From Amycolatopsis orientalis DSM 40040 = KCTC 9412 (GTDB lineage: Bacteria; Actinomycetota; Actinomycetes; Mycobacteriales; Pseudonocardiaceae): a stretch of DNA of 64,000 nt. Every line of letters starts with the position of its first letter. The stretch's first letter is position 1. The translations under genes and the position numbers were made by a program. The stretch is taken from NCBI RefSeq assembly GCF_000478275.1, contig NZ_ASJB01000077.1:62001-126000 (forward strand). Direction: 5' to 3'. The notes beneath the pieces are model-generated. The model saw nothing but the letters and a program-made list of their open reading frames with translations, made no database searches and was not told the origin of the DNA. This document shows positions 26,603 through 35,269 of this stretch, piece after piece.

Positions 26603-26811
26603 CCTGACCGCCTCCGTCATCCGGTCGAAGCGTTTACCTGCTCTGCTGCGCTGCGGATACTCCATTCGGTGCAACGGCCGTAACGTTAGAAGCGCGCCAA
26701 TACTTGTTCAAGAGATTCAAGACGATTCAGCCGTTAGGCATCCCCCGGATGTGTGAGCGGCACTTTCCGTTCCGGTTGCCCCGCCCTCGCCCTGCCTGGA
26801 TATTGGGTCGA

Positions 26812-27765
26812 GTGGGATCTCGGATCAGCAGTGAAGAACCCACCCTGCCGGTGGCCTCGGTCGCTCGCCGGCTCGGGGTCGCACCGTCCACCCTGCGAAC
26901 CTGGGACCGCAGATACGGCGTGGGACCGAGCCGGCACACCAACGGCCGCCACCGCCGCTACGGCAGCTCCGACATCGGCCGCCTCGAACTGATGCAGCGC
27001 GCGTTGCTCCGCGGTGCCTCGACGGCCGAAGCGGCGAAGTACGCGCTCGAGCAGATGCCCCGGACAGCGCCGGAGAACCCGGAAACCCCCTTGGTCCGAG
27101 TGGAGGAACAGGCCACCGCGCCGCCCGCGGAGGATCACGACGTCCCGTCCCGGCTCGCCAGGCGCTTGAGCACGGCCGCGCTCGCGATGGACTTCGGCGC
27201 GGTCCAGCGGATGCTCGCCGACACGATCCGCGAACTCGGCGTCCTGCCCGCCTGGACAGGCGTCCTGTCGCCGGTCCTGACCGCCCTCGGCGCACGCTGG
27301 CGCGGAGTCAGCGCCGGTGCCGAAGTCGAGTACCTGCTCGCCGAATGTGTGTACGCCGCCCTCATCCGCGCGACGCCGGTGCTCCGCGAGCCGCGCAACC
27401 AGCGGCCGGTCCTGCTGGCCTGCGTGCCGGACGAACGCGACAACCTGCCGATGTACGCGCTCGCCGCCGCGCTCGCCGGCCGCCGGATCGGGGCCCAGCT
27501 GTTCGGCACCTCGCTGCCCGCCGAGGTGCTGGCGGTGACCGTCCGCCGCAGCGTCCCGGCCGCGGTGGTGCTGTGGTCGGGGCGGAACGCGACAGCGGAT
27601 CCGCGCCTGTTCGCCAGGGTGTCCCGCGGCCGCCAGCGCAGCAGGCTCTTCGCCTGCGGTCCCGGCTGGGATCCGGCGGTGCTCCCGGACAAGATCGAAC
27701 TACTCGGTGAGCTGACGACGGCCGCCGACCGGATCGAGCATGTTCTTGTCGGTGCGAGGCGCTAG
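26812..27765 (+). CDS. MerR-type regulator with degenerate cobalamin-binding-like domain
   Basis: The N-terminal MerR helix-turn-helix is LPVASVARRLGVAPSTLRTWDRRYG (residues about 12-36). The C-terminal half resembles the CarH/LitR helical and B12-binding fold, with PVLLACVPDERDNLPMYAL. In cobalamin-binding proteins the corresponding motif has a His (E/DxH-type), here replaced by Asp-Asn, so His-on B12 binding is unlikely. The start is uncertain: the GTG at 26812 gives 317 residues beginning just before the HTH, while the frame stays open to 26704. It is divergent from whiB3. Confidence 0.75.
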   Translation: MGSRISSEEPTLPVASVARRLGVAPSTLRTWDRRYGVGPSRHTNGRHRRYGSSDIGRLELMQRALLRGASTAEAAKYALEQMPRTAPENPETPLVRVEEQATAPPAEDHDVPSRLARRLSTAALAMDFGAVQRMLADTIRELGVLPAWTGVLSPVLTALGARWRGVSAGAEVEYLLAECVYAALIRATPVLREPRNQRPVLLACVPDERDNLPMYALAAALAGRRIGAQLFGTSLPAEVLAVTVRRSVPAAVVLWSGRNATADPRLFARVSRGRQRSRLFACGPGWDPAVLPDKIELLGELTTAADRIEHVLVGARR

Positions 27766-27774
27766 AAAGGACGG

Positions 27775-28623
27775 ATGGAAGCGTCCTTGCGGTCCGCCGC
27801 GTTCGGCGACGGCGTGCTGCCGCCGTCGCCCTTCGGGGTGCCCGCGTCGCCTCGCGGACGGCTGCTCGCCGCGATCGGGCTCGGCGCCCGCGGCCGGTAC
27901 GCGGTGGCGGCCACCCTGCTGACCGGTTTGCGGGCGAGCAAGGAGCCGGTGCTCGCGTCGCTGGCGGCGAGCACGCTGGCGTCGCATCGACGCCAGCTCG
28001 GCGGGCACGCGGCGGCACTCGTCCTCGACGGTGAGGCGCTCGCGCTGGTGATCGGGGAGCCGCGAGATGAACCCGACCCCGATGGCCTGGACGCGGAGGG
28101 GGCCCGTGCGGACGCGCTGCTCGGTCTGGCGGCCGACAACCTCGGGCGCGGCAGACTGGCCGCCGCCCGGCGGCTGGTGGCCCGCGCGGAGGCGCACACC
28201 GGCAACTGGCGGAGCCGGACCAGGGCCGGTTGGGTGGCCGCGGAAATCGAACTGGCGAGTAACATTTCCGAGGCGGCGATCACACCTGCGGAAATGGCGC
28301 TCGAAACGGCGCGGGCCCAGGGCGCCTGCCGACATGTCGTCAAATCACAGCTCGTACTCGGTGTGGCGTTGGTGAATGGGAGTTCCACTGAGCGGGAGCG
28401 CGCGAAGACGCTGGTCAGGAGTGCTCGGGAAACCGCCGAGAAATACGAATTCAATTCACTTTTATGGGTGGCATGCCTGGTCGAGGCCGACTTGGCGACG
28501 GGACACGCCGATGAGTATCGATTCAGAAGTGCCGAACTGTTGCACGCAGTGTTACGGCGCGCAGATCCTTGCGGGAGGCGGCTCGCCCGGGAATCCCCGT
28601 GGGTTCCCGCCGGGGGCGTCTAG
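27775..28623 (+). CDS. TPR-like helical protein of unknown function
   Basis: The 282-residue protein is almost entirely alanine- and leucine-rich helix pairs (for example AGWVAAEIELASNISEAAITP, split over two helices), consistent with a TPR or superhelical repeat. It starts at an ATG behind AAAGGACGG, 10 bases after the MerR gene, so they are probably co-transcribed. Position between whiB3 and sigD matches a conserved actinobacterial gene (Rv3415c by remembered order). The 3' part (28360-28600) is less GC-rich than its neighbours. No enzymatic motif is visible. Confidence 0.75.
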   Translation: MEASLRSAAFGDGVLPPSPFGVPASPRGRLLAAIGLGARGRYAVAATLLTGLRASKEPVLASLAASTLASHRRQLGGHAAALVLDGEALALVIGEPRDEPDPDGLDAEGARADALLGLAADNLGRGRLAAARRLVARAEAHTGNWRSRTRAGWVAAEIELASNISEAAITPAEMALETARAQGACRHVVKSQLVLGVALVNGSSTERERAKTLVRSARETAEKYEFNSLLWVACLVEADLATGHADEYRFRSAELLHAVLRRADPCGRRLARESPWVPAGGV

Positions 28624-28753
28624 CCTGTTGGAGGGCCCATTCCGGCAACCGGGCTAAGAACTTTCAAAAAAAGCCACCGGATCGTGTCAAGGTTCGGGCT
28701 AAAGCGTCCGATAGGGGAAGTGGAATGTCACCCGGCTGCAGGAAGGAAACCCC

Positions 28754-29350
28754 GTGACGACGGTCTTGATCTGCGACGACCGACGCAGTGTCCGCGAAGG
28801 GCTCACTCGAGTGATGTCCGCGGTCCCAGGGGTCAGTCGCATCGACTGCGTAGCGCACGGTGACGAGCTGCTGGCCCGGTACTCCCGTCAGCCGGTCGAC
28901 GTCGTGCTGGTCGGTACCCAGCGCGCTGTCCCGACTGGCGTCGAAGCCACCAGGCGGCTCGTCTCGGCGAACCCCCAAGCGAACGTGATCGTGTTCGGCG
29001 CCCCGGACGACGCCGGCAGCATCGCCGCCGCCATCGCCGGCGGAGCGCGCGGCTACCTGCGCTGGGACGCCTCGCGTCCCGAGCTGGTCGCCGCACTGGC
29101 GCATACGCTCGCCAGCACCTCGGTGCCGGCGCCGCGCCAACCGTCCGACCCTGGCGTCCAGCTCACCGAGCGCGAGCTTCAGGTGCTCCGTGGGATGAGC
29201 CAGGGCAAGAGCAATGGACAGATCGGCCGCGAGCTGTACCTGTCCGAAGACACCGTGAAGACCCATGCGCGGCGCTTGTTCCGCAAGCTCGGCGTGCGGG
29301 ATCGCGCTCAGGCTGTCGCCCACGGATTCCGTCGTGGACTCGTTTCCTGA
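28754..29350 (+). CDS. LuxR-type regulator with non-phosphorylatable receiver
   Basis: The 198-residue protein has an N-terminal receiver-like domain (VLICDDRRSVREGL) and a C-terminal LuxR helix-turn-helix (LTERELQVLRGMSQGKSNGQ, then EDTVKTHARRLFRKLGV). The acidic pocket Asp pair is present (DD8-9), but the phospho-acceptor position reads VDVVLVGTQ, with Gly54 where Asp is expected. The switch lysine region GYLRWD lacks the usual Lys. No sensor kinase is adjacent. It is therefore an atypical regulator, probably controlled by ligand, partner or abundance. Confidence 0.88.
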   Translation: MTTVLICDDRRSVREGLTRVMSAVPGVSRIDCVAHGDELLARYSRQPVDVVLVGTQRAVPTGVEATRRLVSANPQANVIVFGAPDDAGSIAAAIAGGARGYLRWDASRPELVAALAHTLASTSVPAPRQPSDPGVQLTERELQVLRGMSQGKSNGQIGRELYLSEDTVKTHARRLFRKLGVRDRAQAVAHGFRRGLVS

Positions 29351-29737
29351 CAACGCTTTCCTGATTTCGCTGGTGTGACAGCGGCAACGGGTGACAACGG
29401 GCCGGGGGCATGCCCCTGGCCCGTACCTGTGTTCCCTGTCACGCTTCGCACTTTTATGTTCACTGCTCGGGCACTCTGGCCCGAGCGCGTCCGCCTCCGG
29501 GCGGACCGTCGTACCCCACTGTGTTCCGGCTCGTTGAAGGTTCGACTACGAGCGAAGGGAACCAGGAAGTAGACCCCGGTTTTCAGCGCGCTCGCCGGAT
29601 GGGCGGCGCGCCGGTGGCGGCCGTCAGCGAAGGCGGCGGGCCCGGGGCGGTACGGTAGCTGTCACCGGTAGTGGTCTCCGAAGTCACACGCCGGACTCTT
29701 TGCACGCCTATACGTAACACTGGGACTGTTGTCTGCG
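29351..29737. other. Leader/intergenic region upstream of sigD
   Basis: The 387 bases hold a terminator-like hairpin (ACGGGCCGGGGGC at 29397-29409 with 29412-29424, one G-T pair). After it come a less GC-rich stretch (CGCACTTTTATGTTCACTGC, near 29447-29466) and a second short hairpin near 29489-29506. The sigD promoter is probably within the last 100 bases. No convincing ORF and no dispersed repeat. Confidence 0.55.
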
Positions 29738-30310
29738 ATGGCCAATGTGGGGGACGGACTGGATGAGCCGGTCGCCGCTGCTGTTGAGGGTGATCCTCAA
29801 GCGGTCGAGCGGTTGCTGGCGGCCATCCGTCCTTTGGTAGTGCGGTACTGCCGCGCTCGGGTTGGCAGGCAGGAGCGTTCGTTCGCTTCCGCAGACGACG
29901 TTGCTCAGGAGGTGTGTCTCGCGGTGCTCACGGCATTGCCTTCGTACCGTGATCAGGGCCGCCCGTTCCTGGCCTTCGTCTACGGGATCGCCCAGCACAA
30001 GGTGGCCGACGCGCATCGCGCCGCGGCCCGCAACCGTGCCGAACCGGTCGCCGAAGTCCCCGACGAGATCGAGGGCGGCGTCGGTCCTGAGCAGCGCGCC
30101 CTCCAAGGCGAGTTGAACGAGCGCATGTCGCAGCTGCTGCGCGTCCTTCCCGATAAACAGCGTGAGATCGTGGTTCTGCGTGTCGTAGTGGGATTGTCCG
30201 CCGAAGAAACGGCCGAAGCCGTGGGGTCCACCCCCGGCGCCGTCCGGGTGGCCCAGCATCGCGCCCTCGCGCGCCTACGTAAGGTTCTGGCCGCTGAGGA
30301 GGTGATCTGA
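29738..30310 (+). CDS. sigD: RNA polymerase sigma factor SigD (ECF type)
   Basis: The 190-residue factor has sigma region 2 (AIRPLVVRYCRARVG, then SADDVAQEVCLAVLTALPSY and GRPFLAFVYGIAQHKVADAHR) and region 4 (LPDKQREIVVLRVVVGLSAEETAEA). The ATG at 29738 is used; a TTG at 29729 is possible. It is joined directly to its anti-sigma gene (stop TGA followed at once by GTG). SigD in mycobacteria belongs to the stationary-phase/stringent response, which may hold here. Confidence 0.92.
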   Translation: MANVGDGLDEPVAAAVEGDPQAVERLLAAIRPLVVRYCRARVGRQERSFASADDVAQEVCLAVLTALPSYRDQGRPFLAFVYGIAQHKVADAHRAAARNRAEPVAEVPDEIEGGVGPEQRALQGELNERMSQLLRVLPDKQREIVVLRVVVGLSAEETAEAVGSTPGAVRVAQHRALARLRKVLAAEEVI

Positions 30311-31255
30311 GTGACCGATCGCGACCATCGGTTCTCCCCCGGGACCGATCGTGAACTGACGGCTTTCGAAAGAGGGCTGACGTCCTCCGAGGCCGAGTTC
30401 GCCGCTGATCTGTCGGCCGTGCAGGCCGACGACGCGCTGCTCGACGCTCTCGGTGGCTCGGACCCGAAAATGGCCGACGACCTCGGCGATCAGGAACTCA
30501 ACGCGCTGCTGCTGGCTTGGCGGCGCGACATAGACAGTGAGCCGCTGGCGGAACTGGTGGACGTCGATACCGCCGTCACCACCGTGAAGACAGCCGCGCT
30601 CGCCCGTAAACACGGGGGAAGACGCCGGCTGCTGGTCCCGGTGGCCGCCGCCGCGGCCGTCCTGGCCATCGCCTTCGCCGGTACCGGTCTCGCCGCGAAG
30701 GACGCGCAGCCTGGTGACACGCTCTGGGGCCTGACCAAGGTGCTTTACGCCGACCACGCCCGGTCGGTCGAGGCCGCCGCCGCGGCCAAACTCGATCTGG
30801 AGAAGGCCAACCTCGCGCTCGCCGGTGGGCGCCTCGACGACGCGCGCAAGGCGCTCGACGAGGCACAGGCCGCGCTGAGCCAGGTGACCGACGAAGAGAA
30901 TCGCGATCAGCTGCTCGAGCAGCACCGCCAGCTGAGCGCGCAGCTGCAGAACCCCACGCAGCCGACGTTGCCTCCGGATCAGCAGTCTCCTACGCAGACT
31001 CCGGTGGCGACCACCCCGCCGCCCACTCCGCAGCCGACCGGTTCGCCGACGTCGCTGCCCGGAGGCGGCACTCCCGGCACGAGTCTGCCGGGCACCACGA
31101 CACCCACGCCCACTCCGCCGACCTCGTCGAGTGAGCCACCGCCGCCCACCACGTCGACGACGCAGCCGGCCTCGGGTAACGATCCCGGCGGCTCGCGCAA
31201 CGAGCCGACCCCGGGTGCCGGAGCGCAGGCGCCCGGCGTCGTCGAGACCACGTAG
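30311..31255 (+). CDS. rsdA: Anti-sigma-D factor RsdA
   Basis: The 314-residue membrane protein has an N-terminal cytoplasmic segment with the sigma-binding signature ADDALLDALGG (about residues 38-48). A transmembrane helix (LLVPVAAAAAVLAIAFAGTG) lies near 106-125. A charged helical region with AKLDLEKANLALAGGRLDDA follows, then a Pro/Thr-rich extracytoplasmic tail of about 100 residues. It is directly downstream of sigD. Release of SigD by regulated proteolysis is known for the mycobacterial homologue. Confidence 0.9.
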   Translation: MTDRDHRFSPGTDRELTAFERGLTSSEAEFAADLSAVQADDALLDALGGSDPKMADDLGDQELNALLLAWRRDIDSEPLAELVDVDTAVTTVKTAALARKHGGRRRLLVPVAAAAAVLAIAFAGTGLAAKDAQPGDTLWGLTKVLYADHARSVEAAAAAKLDLEKANLALAGGRLDDARKALDEAQAALSQVTDEENRDQLLEQHRQLSAQLQNPTQPTLPPDQQSPTQTPVATTPPPTPQPTGSPTSLPGGGTPGTSLPGTTTPTPTPPTSSSEPPPPTTSTTQPASGNDPGGSRNEPTPGAGAQAPGVVETT

Positions 31256-31270
31256 GACCCCGAGAACGCC

Positions 31271-31308
31271 GAAAGGGCCTGGTGAGAACACCCTCACCAG
31301 GCCCTTTC
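31271..31308 (+). terminator. Terminator of sigD-rsdA
   Basis: A perfect 16-bp stem (GAAAGGGCCTGGTGAG at 31271-31286 with 31293-31308, 6-base loop) starts 15 bases after the rsdA stop. Confidence 0.92.
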
Positions 31309-31318
31309 GCGTGTGGCT

Positions 31319-31370
31319 CAGATCGCCTTTAGCGGGCTAAACGCGACGCGTTTAGCCCGCTAAAGGCGCT
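31319..31370. repeat. Back-to-back repeat pair, 45-bp palindrome
   Basis: Two copies meet head to head: CGCCTTTAGCGGGCTAAACG (arm 31324-31345) and its exact complement (31347-31368), with one central base. The far end touches the DUF5319 stop codon (31370-31372). It lies between convergent genes, beside a complete terminator. Confidence 0.92.
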
Positions 31371-31756
31371 CAGTAGGCGCTTTCGTTGGCCGTGACACCG
31401 TCCGCGAAGCCGCGGCAGTAGTCCCAGCTCACGTAGTCACCGGGGTTCGGATCGAACGCGGGCTCGTGCGGCCGCATCCGGCCGTCGGCGAGCAGCTGCT
31501 CGAGACTGGCGCGCAGCAGATGCCAGTCGTGGTAGTGCGGTTCGTCGCATTCTCCGCAGTCGACCACGATCCCGCGTACTCCGCGTGGTTCGAGAAGCGC
31601 CTGGTAGACAGCGAGATCGGAGAGGTCGGCCAGCAGCTCGGTGCGTTCCTCGTCGCTGATCGGCTCGTCCAGCCGGTCGGCGTCGTCGATGAACGCGCGG
31701 GCCGGGTCCTCCGGGTCATCCGCGAACGGGTCTGGGGGCAACGCATCATGCGGCAC
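31370..31756 (-). CDS. DUF5319 family protein
   Basis: The 128-residue acidic protein starts with a GTG. It has a CGECDEPHYHDWHLL segment with two Cys and two His close together (about residues 67-79), suggesting metal binding, and a later DYCRGF. It is convergent with rsdA and divergent from guaB. From memory it corresponds to Rv3412, conserved next to sigD/rsdA. No function is known. Confidence 0.82.
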   Translation of the reverse strand: MPHDALPPDPFADDPEDPARAFIDDADRLDEPISDEERTELLADLSDLAVYQALLEPRGVRGIVVDCGECDEPHYHDWHLLRASLEQLLADGRMRPHEPAFDPNPGDYVSWDYCRGFADGVTANESAY

Positions 31757-31891
31757 GCCTGCACGCTACCGGGCGCCCACCCGGGCCGGGCGGCCGCCCG
31801 GCCCGGATATCATGAGGGGCAGGCCCTCGCCGTGATGCCACCAGCCACGGCGGCCCCCATTAGTCACCGCTAGGAAGGCCGTTCGCCTGCT

Positions 31892-33403
31892 ATGACCAGC
31901 GACAGCGTCACCGCCCCCGTCCCGAGCAAGTTCGCCATGCTCGGGCTGACCTTCGACGACGTGCTGCTGCTGCCGGCCGAGTCCGACGTGGTGCCCAGTG
32001 CGGTCAGCACCCGCACCCGGCTCTCCCGCAACGTCACCCTCAACATCCCGCTGGTCTCCGCCGCCATGGACACGGTCACCGAAGGCCGGATGGCGATCGC
32101 GATGGCGCGCCAGGGCGGGATGGGCGTGCTGCAGCGCAACCTGCCGATCGACGACCAGGCGTCCGCCGTCGAGGTCGTGAAGCGCTCCGAGGCGGGCATG
32201 GTGACCGATCCGGTCACTTGTTCGCCGGAGGACACCCTCGCCGAGGTCGACGCGCTGTGCGCCCGGTTCCGGATCTCCGGCGTGCCGGTGACGGACGCCG
32301 CCGGCACGCTCGTGGGCATCATCACCAACCGCGACATGCGGTTCGAGGTCGACCACACCCGTGCCGTGCACGAGGTGATGACGAAGCTGCCGCTGGTCAC
32401 CGCGCAGGTCGGAGTCACCGCGGAGGCCGCGCTGGGGCTGCTGCGCCGTCACAAGATCGAGAAGCTGCCGATCGTCGACGGCGCGGGCAAGCTCCGCGGC
32501 CTGATCACGGTCAAGGACTTCGTCAAGACCGAGCAGTACCCGAACGCCACCAAGGACACCAACGGCAGGCTGATCGTCGGTGCCGCCGTCGGTGTCGGGC
32601 CGGACGGGCACAAGCGTGCGATGGCGCTGGCCGACGCCGGGGTCGACGTACTGATGGTCGACACCGCGCACGGGCACTCCCGCGCCGTCGTGGAAACGGT
32701 CGCGCTGCTGAAGAAGGAACTGGGCGACACCGTCGACATCGTGGGCGGCAACGTGGCGACCCGGGCCGGTGCGCAGGCGCTGGTGGAGGCGGGCGCCGAC
32801 GGGATCAAGGTCGGTGTCGGCCCGGGCTCCATCTGCACCACCCGCATCGTCGCCGGGGTCGGTGTGCCCCAGATCTCCGCGATCTACGAGGCCGACCAGG
32901 CGGCCCGCCCGGCGGGCATCCCGGTGATCGGCGACGGCGGCATCCAGTACTCGGGTGACATCGCGAAGGCGCTCGCCGCGGGCGCGTCCACCGTGATGCT
33001 CGGCAGCCTGCTCGCGGGCACCGCCGAATCGCCCGGCGACCTGATCCTGGTCAACGGCAAGCAGTTCAAGACCTATCGCGGGATGGGCTCGCTGGGTGCC
33101 ATGCAGTCGCGTGGACAGGCGAAGTCCTACTCGAAGGACCGCTACGCGCAGGACGACGTGCTGAGCGAGGACAAGCTGGTCCCGGAAGGCATCGAAGGGC
33201 GTATCCCGTTCCGTGGGCCGCTCGCGAACGTCGTCCACCAGCTGGTGGGCGGCCTGCGGTCGGGGATGGGCTACGCGGGCGCGTCGACGATCCCCGAGCT
33301 GCAGGAGGCGCAGCTGGTGCGGATCACGGCGGCCGGGCTCAAGGAGAGCCACCCGCACGACATCACGATGACCGTCGAGGCACCCAACTACACCACCCGG
33401 TAG
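31892..33403 (+). CDS. guaB: IMP dehydrogenase
   Basis: It oxidises IMP to XMP, the first step to GMP. The 503-residue protein has the TIM-barrel start LTFDDVLLLPAESDVVP, two CBS domains (about 105-220: DPVTCSPEDTLAEVDAL; MTKLPLVTAQVGVTAEAAL), the catalytic loop GPGSICTTR with its cysteine, and the flap region KDRYAQDD and EGIEGRIPFRG. The start is the ATG at 31892. guaB3 and guaA are in the same window. Confidence 0.97.
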   Translation: MTSDSVTAPVPSKFAMLGLTFDDVLLLPAESDVVPSAVSTRTRLSRNVTLNIPLVSAAMDTVTEGRMAIAMARQGGMGVLQRNLPIDDQASAVEVVKRSEAGMVTDPVTCSPEDTLAEVDALCARFRISGVPVTDAAGTLVGIITNRDMRFEVDHTRAVHEVMTKLPLVTAQVGVTAEAALGLLRRHKIEKLPIVDGAGKLRGLITVKDFVKTEQYPNATKDTNGRLIVGAAVGVGPDGHKRAMALADAGVDVLMVDTAHGHSRAVVETVALLKKELGDTVDIVGGNVATRAGAQALVEAGADGIKVGVGPGSICTTRIVAGVGVPQISAIYEADQAARPAGIPVIGDGGIQYSGDIAKALAAGASTVMLGSLLAGTAESPGDLILVNGKQFKTYRGMGSLGAMQSRGQAKSYSKDRYAQDDVLSEDKLVPEGIEGRIPFRGPLANVVHQLVGGLRSGMGYAGASTIPELQEAQLVRITAAGLKESHPHDITMTVEAPNYTTR

Positions 33404-33439
33404 TCCGCCCTTCCGGACACTTACGCAGCCGGTTCCGTT

Positions 33440-33475
33440 CCCAGGAGACTTGGTCCGCCGATCAAGTCTCCTGGG
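33440..33475 (+). terminator. Hairpin between guaB and the DUF3574 gene
   Basis: A perfect 13-bp stem (CCCAGGAGACTTG at 33440-33452 with 33463-33475) has a 10-base loop. It ends ten bases before the downstream ATG and covers the first bases of its GGGAGGA ribosome site. It could end guaB transcription or control translation of the next gene. Confidence 0.65.
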
Positions 33476-33484
33476 AGGAATCGG

Positions 33485-33943
33485 ATGTCTTCTTCGCTGA
33501 CCGTTTCGCGGCGCACCGTGGTGGCCGTGTTCGCCGCCGCGATCCTCGGGCTGGGCGGCGGGGTGGCGGCTTCGGCCGCGCCTCTTTCCAGCGCTGCCGA
33601 ACCCCAGGCGTCGCCGGGGGAGCCGTGGAAGCGCACCGAGTTGTACTTCGGCGCGACGAAGCCGGGTGGCGGTGAGGTGAGTGACGCGGAGTTCACGGCG
33701 TTCTCGGACAAAGTCGTCACCCCAGCGTTCCCGGACGGGTTCACCGAGCTGGCCGGTCGCGGCCAGTGGCGCGGGTCGGACGGGGTGATCACACGGGAGA
33801 AGTCCAGGGTGATCATCGTCGTGTACCCCTTCAGCGACCGCGACGCGAACCGCGAGATCGAGGAGATCCGGAGCGCCTACAAGGAGGCGTTCTCGCAGGA
33901 ATCCGTGCTCCGGACCGACTCGGTGGAGAAGGTCTCCTTCTGA
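33485..33943 (+). CDS. Secreted DUF3574 protein
   Basis: The 152-residue protein starts at an ATG behind GGGAGGA. A Sec/Tat-compatible signal peptide (SRRTVVAVFAAAILGLGGG, cleavage near ASAAP) precedes a mature domain with WKRTELYFGATKPGG, TPAFPDGFTELAGRGQW and ITREKSRVIIVVY, the DUF3574 pattern. It lies between guaB and guaB3, where from memory mycobacteria have no gene, so it may be a local insertion. Function unknown. Confidence 0.82.
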   Translation: MSSSLTVSRRTVVAVFAAAILGLGGGVAASAAPLSSAAEPQASPGEPWKRTELYFGATKPGGGEVSDAEFTAFSDKVVTPAFPDGFTELAGRGQWRGSDGVITREKSRVIIVVYPFSDRDANREIEEIRSAYKEAFSQESVLRTDSVEKVSF

Positions 33944-33967
33944 CCCTCCTGCCCCAGCCGCCCCACC

Positions 33968-33997
33968 GGAGCGACTTTAGCGGGCTAAAGGTGAAAC
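33968..33997. repeat. Dispersed repeat copy after the DUF3574 gene
   Basis: A single copy (GCGACTTTAGCGGGCTAAAG core) lies 24 bases after the stop, upstream of guaB3. Confidence 0.88.
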
Positions 33998-34115
33998 AGG
34001 TGGGGCACGTGGGGCTGGTGTGACTTCGGGGCCGCTTCGGGAGCCCCGTGCGCAGGTCACCCACGCGGCCTAGCGACAATGGGGTGTAACGGTCGTCGGT
34101 GAGAAGGGACTTGAC

Positions 34116-35249
34116 GTGCGGGATCTGGTCGAGATCGGCATGGGCCGCACCGCGCGGCGGGCGTATGACCTCGATGACGTGGAGATCGTGCCGTCGCGGC
34201 GCACCCGGTCGTCGTCGGTCGTGTCCACCGCCTGGCAGATCGACGCGTACCGCTTCGAGTTGCCGCTGGTCACGCACCCCACCGACGCGATCGTGTCGCC
34301 GGGCACCGCGGTGGCCGTCGGCGAGCTCGGCGGGCTGGGCGTCCTCAACGCCGAGGGGCTCTGGGCGCGGCACCCGAACGTCGAGGACGCGATCTTCCGG
34401 CTCGTCCGGGCCGCGGAGGACACCGAGGACCCGACCGCGATCGTGCGGGAGCTGCAGGAGCTGCACTCCGCCCCGATCCGGCTCGACCTGCTGACCGAGG
34501 CGATCAAGACGGTCCGCGAATCCGGGGTCACCGTCGCGGCGCGGGTCAGCCCGCAGCACGCTGCCGAACTCACGCCGGACCTGCTGGCGGCGGGCGTCGA
34601 GATCCTGGTCGTGCAGGGCACGATCATCTCCGCCGAGCACGTCCAGCGCGACGCCGAGCCGCTGGACCTGAAGGACTTCATCGGACGGCTCGACGTCCCG
34701 GTGATCGCGGGCGGTGTCAGCGACTACCGGACCGCGATGCACCTGATGCGCACCGGCGCGGCCGGCGTCATCGTCGGCCACGGGGCCAGCCGTGGCGTGA
34801 CGAGCACCGACAGTGTCCTCGGGATCGGGACGCCGATGGCGACCGCGATCGTCGACGCCGCGGCCGCGCGTCGTGACTACCTCGACGAGACCGGCGGCCG
34901 GTACGTGCACGTACTCGCCGACGGCGGGATGAGCGTGTCGGGCGACATCGCCAAGGCCATCGCCTGCGGTGCCGACGCGGTCATGCTCGGTGCGCCGCTG
35001 GCCGCCGCCTCCGAGGCGCCTGGGCAGGGCCTCTACTGGACGTCGGCCGCCGCGCACCCGTCGCTGCCGCGTTCGCGCGTCGCGCTGGGGCCGGACTACG
35101 CCGTCGACCTCAAGACGCTCCTCTTCGGACCGTCCTCGGACGCTGAAGGCGTCGTGAACCTCTTCGGGGCGCTTCGCCGCGCGATGGCGAAGACGGGCTA
35201 CTCGGACCTGAAGGAGTTCCAGCGGGTCGGCCTGACCGTGCGCCGCTGA
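34116..35249 (+). CDS. guaB3: GuaB3-family IMP dehydrogenase-like protein
   Basis: The 377-residue TIM-barrel protein starts with a GTG (VRDLVEIGMGRTARRAYDLD). It keeps the flavin/IMPDH-like phosphate loops VIAGGVSDYRTA and LADGGMSVSGDIAKAIACG, but has no CBS domains. Where IMPDH has the cysteine loop GPGSICTTR, the protein reads GHGASRGVTS without cysteine. Ordinary IMPDH chemistry is therefore doubtful, and its exact reaction should be left open. Position after guaB matches the mycobacterial guaB2-guaB3 pair. Confidence 0.9.
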   Translation: MRDLVEIGMGRTARRAYDLDDVEIVPSRRTRSSSVVSTAWQIDAYRFELPLVTHPTDAIVSPGTAVAVGELGGLGVLNAEGLWARHPNVEDAIFRLVRAAEDTEDPTAIVRELQELHSAPIRLDLLTEAIKTVRESGVTVAARVSPQHAAELTPDLLAAGVEILVVQGTIISAEHVQRDAEPLDLKDFIGRLDVPVIAGGVSDYRTAMHLMRTGAAGVIVGHGASRGVTSTDSVLGIGTPMATAIVDAAAARRDYLDETGGRYVHVLADGGMSVSGDIAKAIACGADAVMLGAPLAAASEAPGQGLYWTSAAAHPSLPRSRVALGPDYAVDLKTLLFGPSSDAEGVVNLFGALRRAMAKTGYSDLKEFQRVGLTVRR

Positions 35250-35269
35250 CCTGCCACTTCGCCCGCCAC

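Noticed and set aside
29375..29572. 65-codon ORF between the LuxR regulator and sigD
   Set aside because: It contains the hairpin at 29397-29424 and has no ribosome site or recognisable content.
31766..33358. 530-codon minus-strand ORF over guaB
   Set aside because: Antisense of a clear IMP dehydrogenase; the translation is His/Arg/Asp-rich filler.
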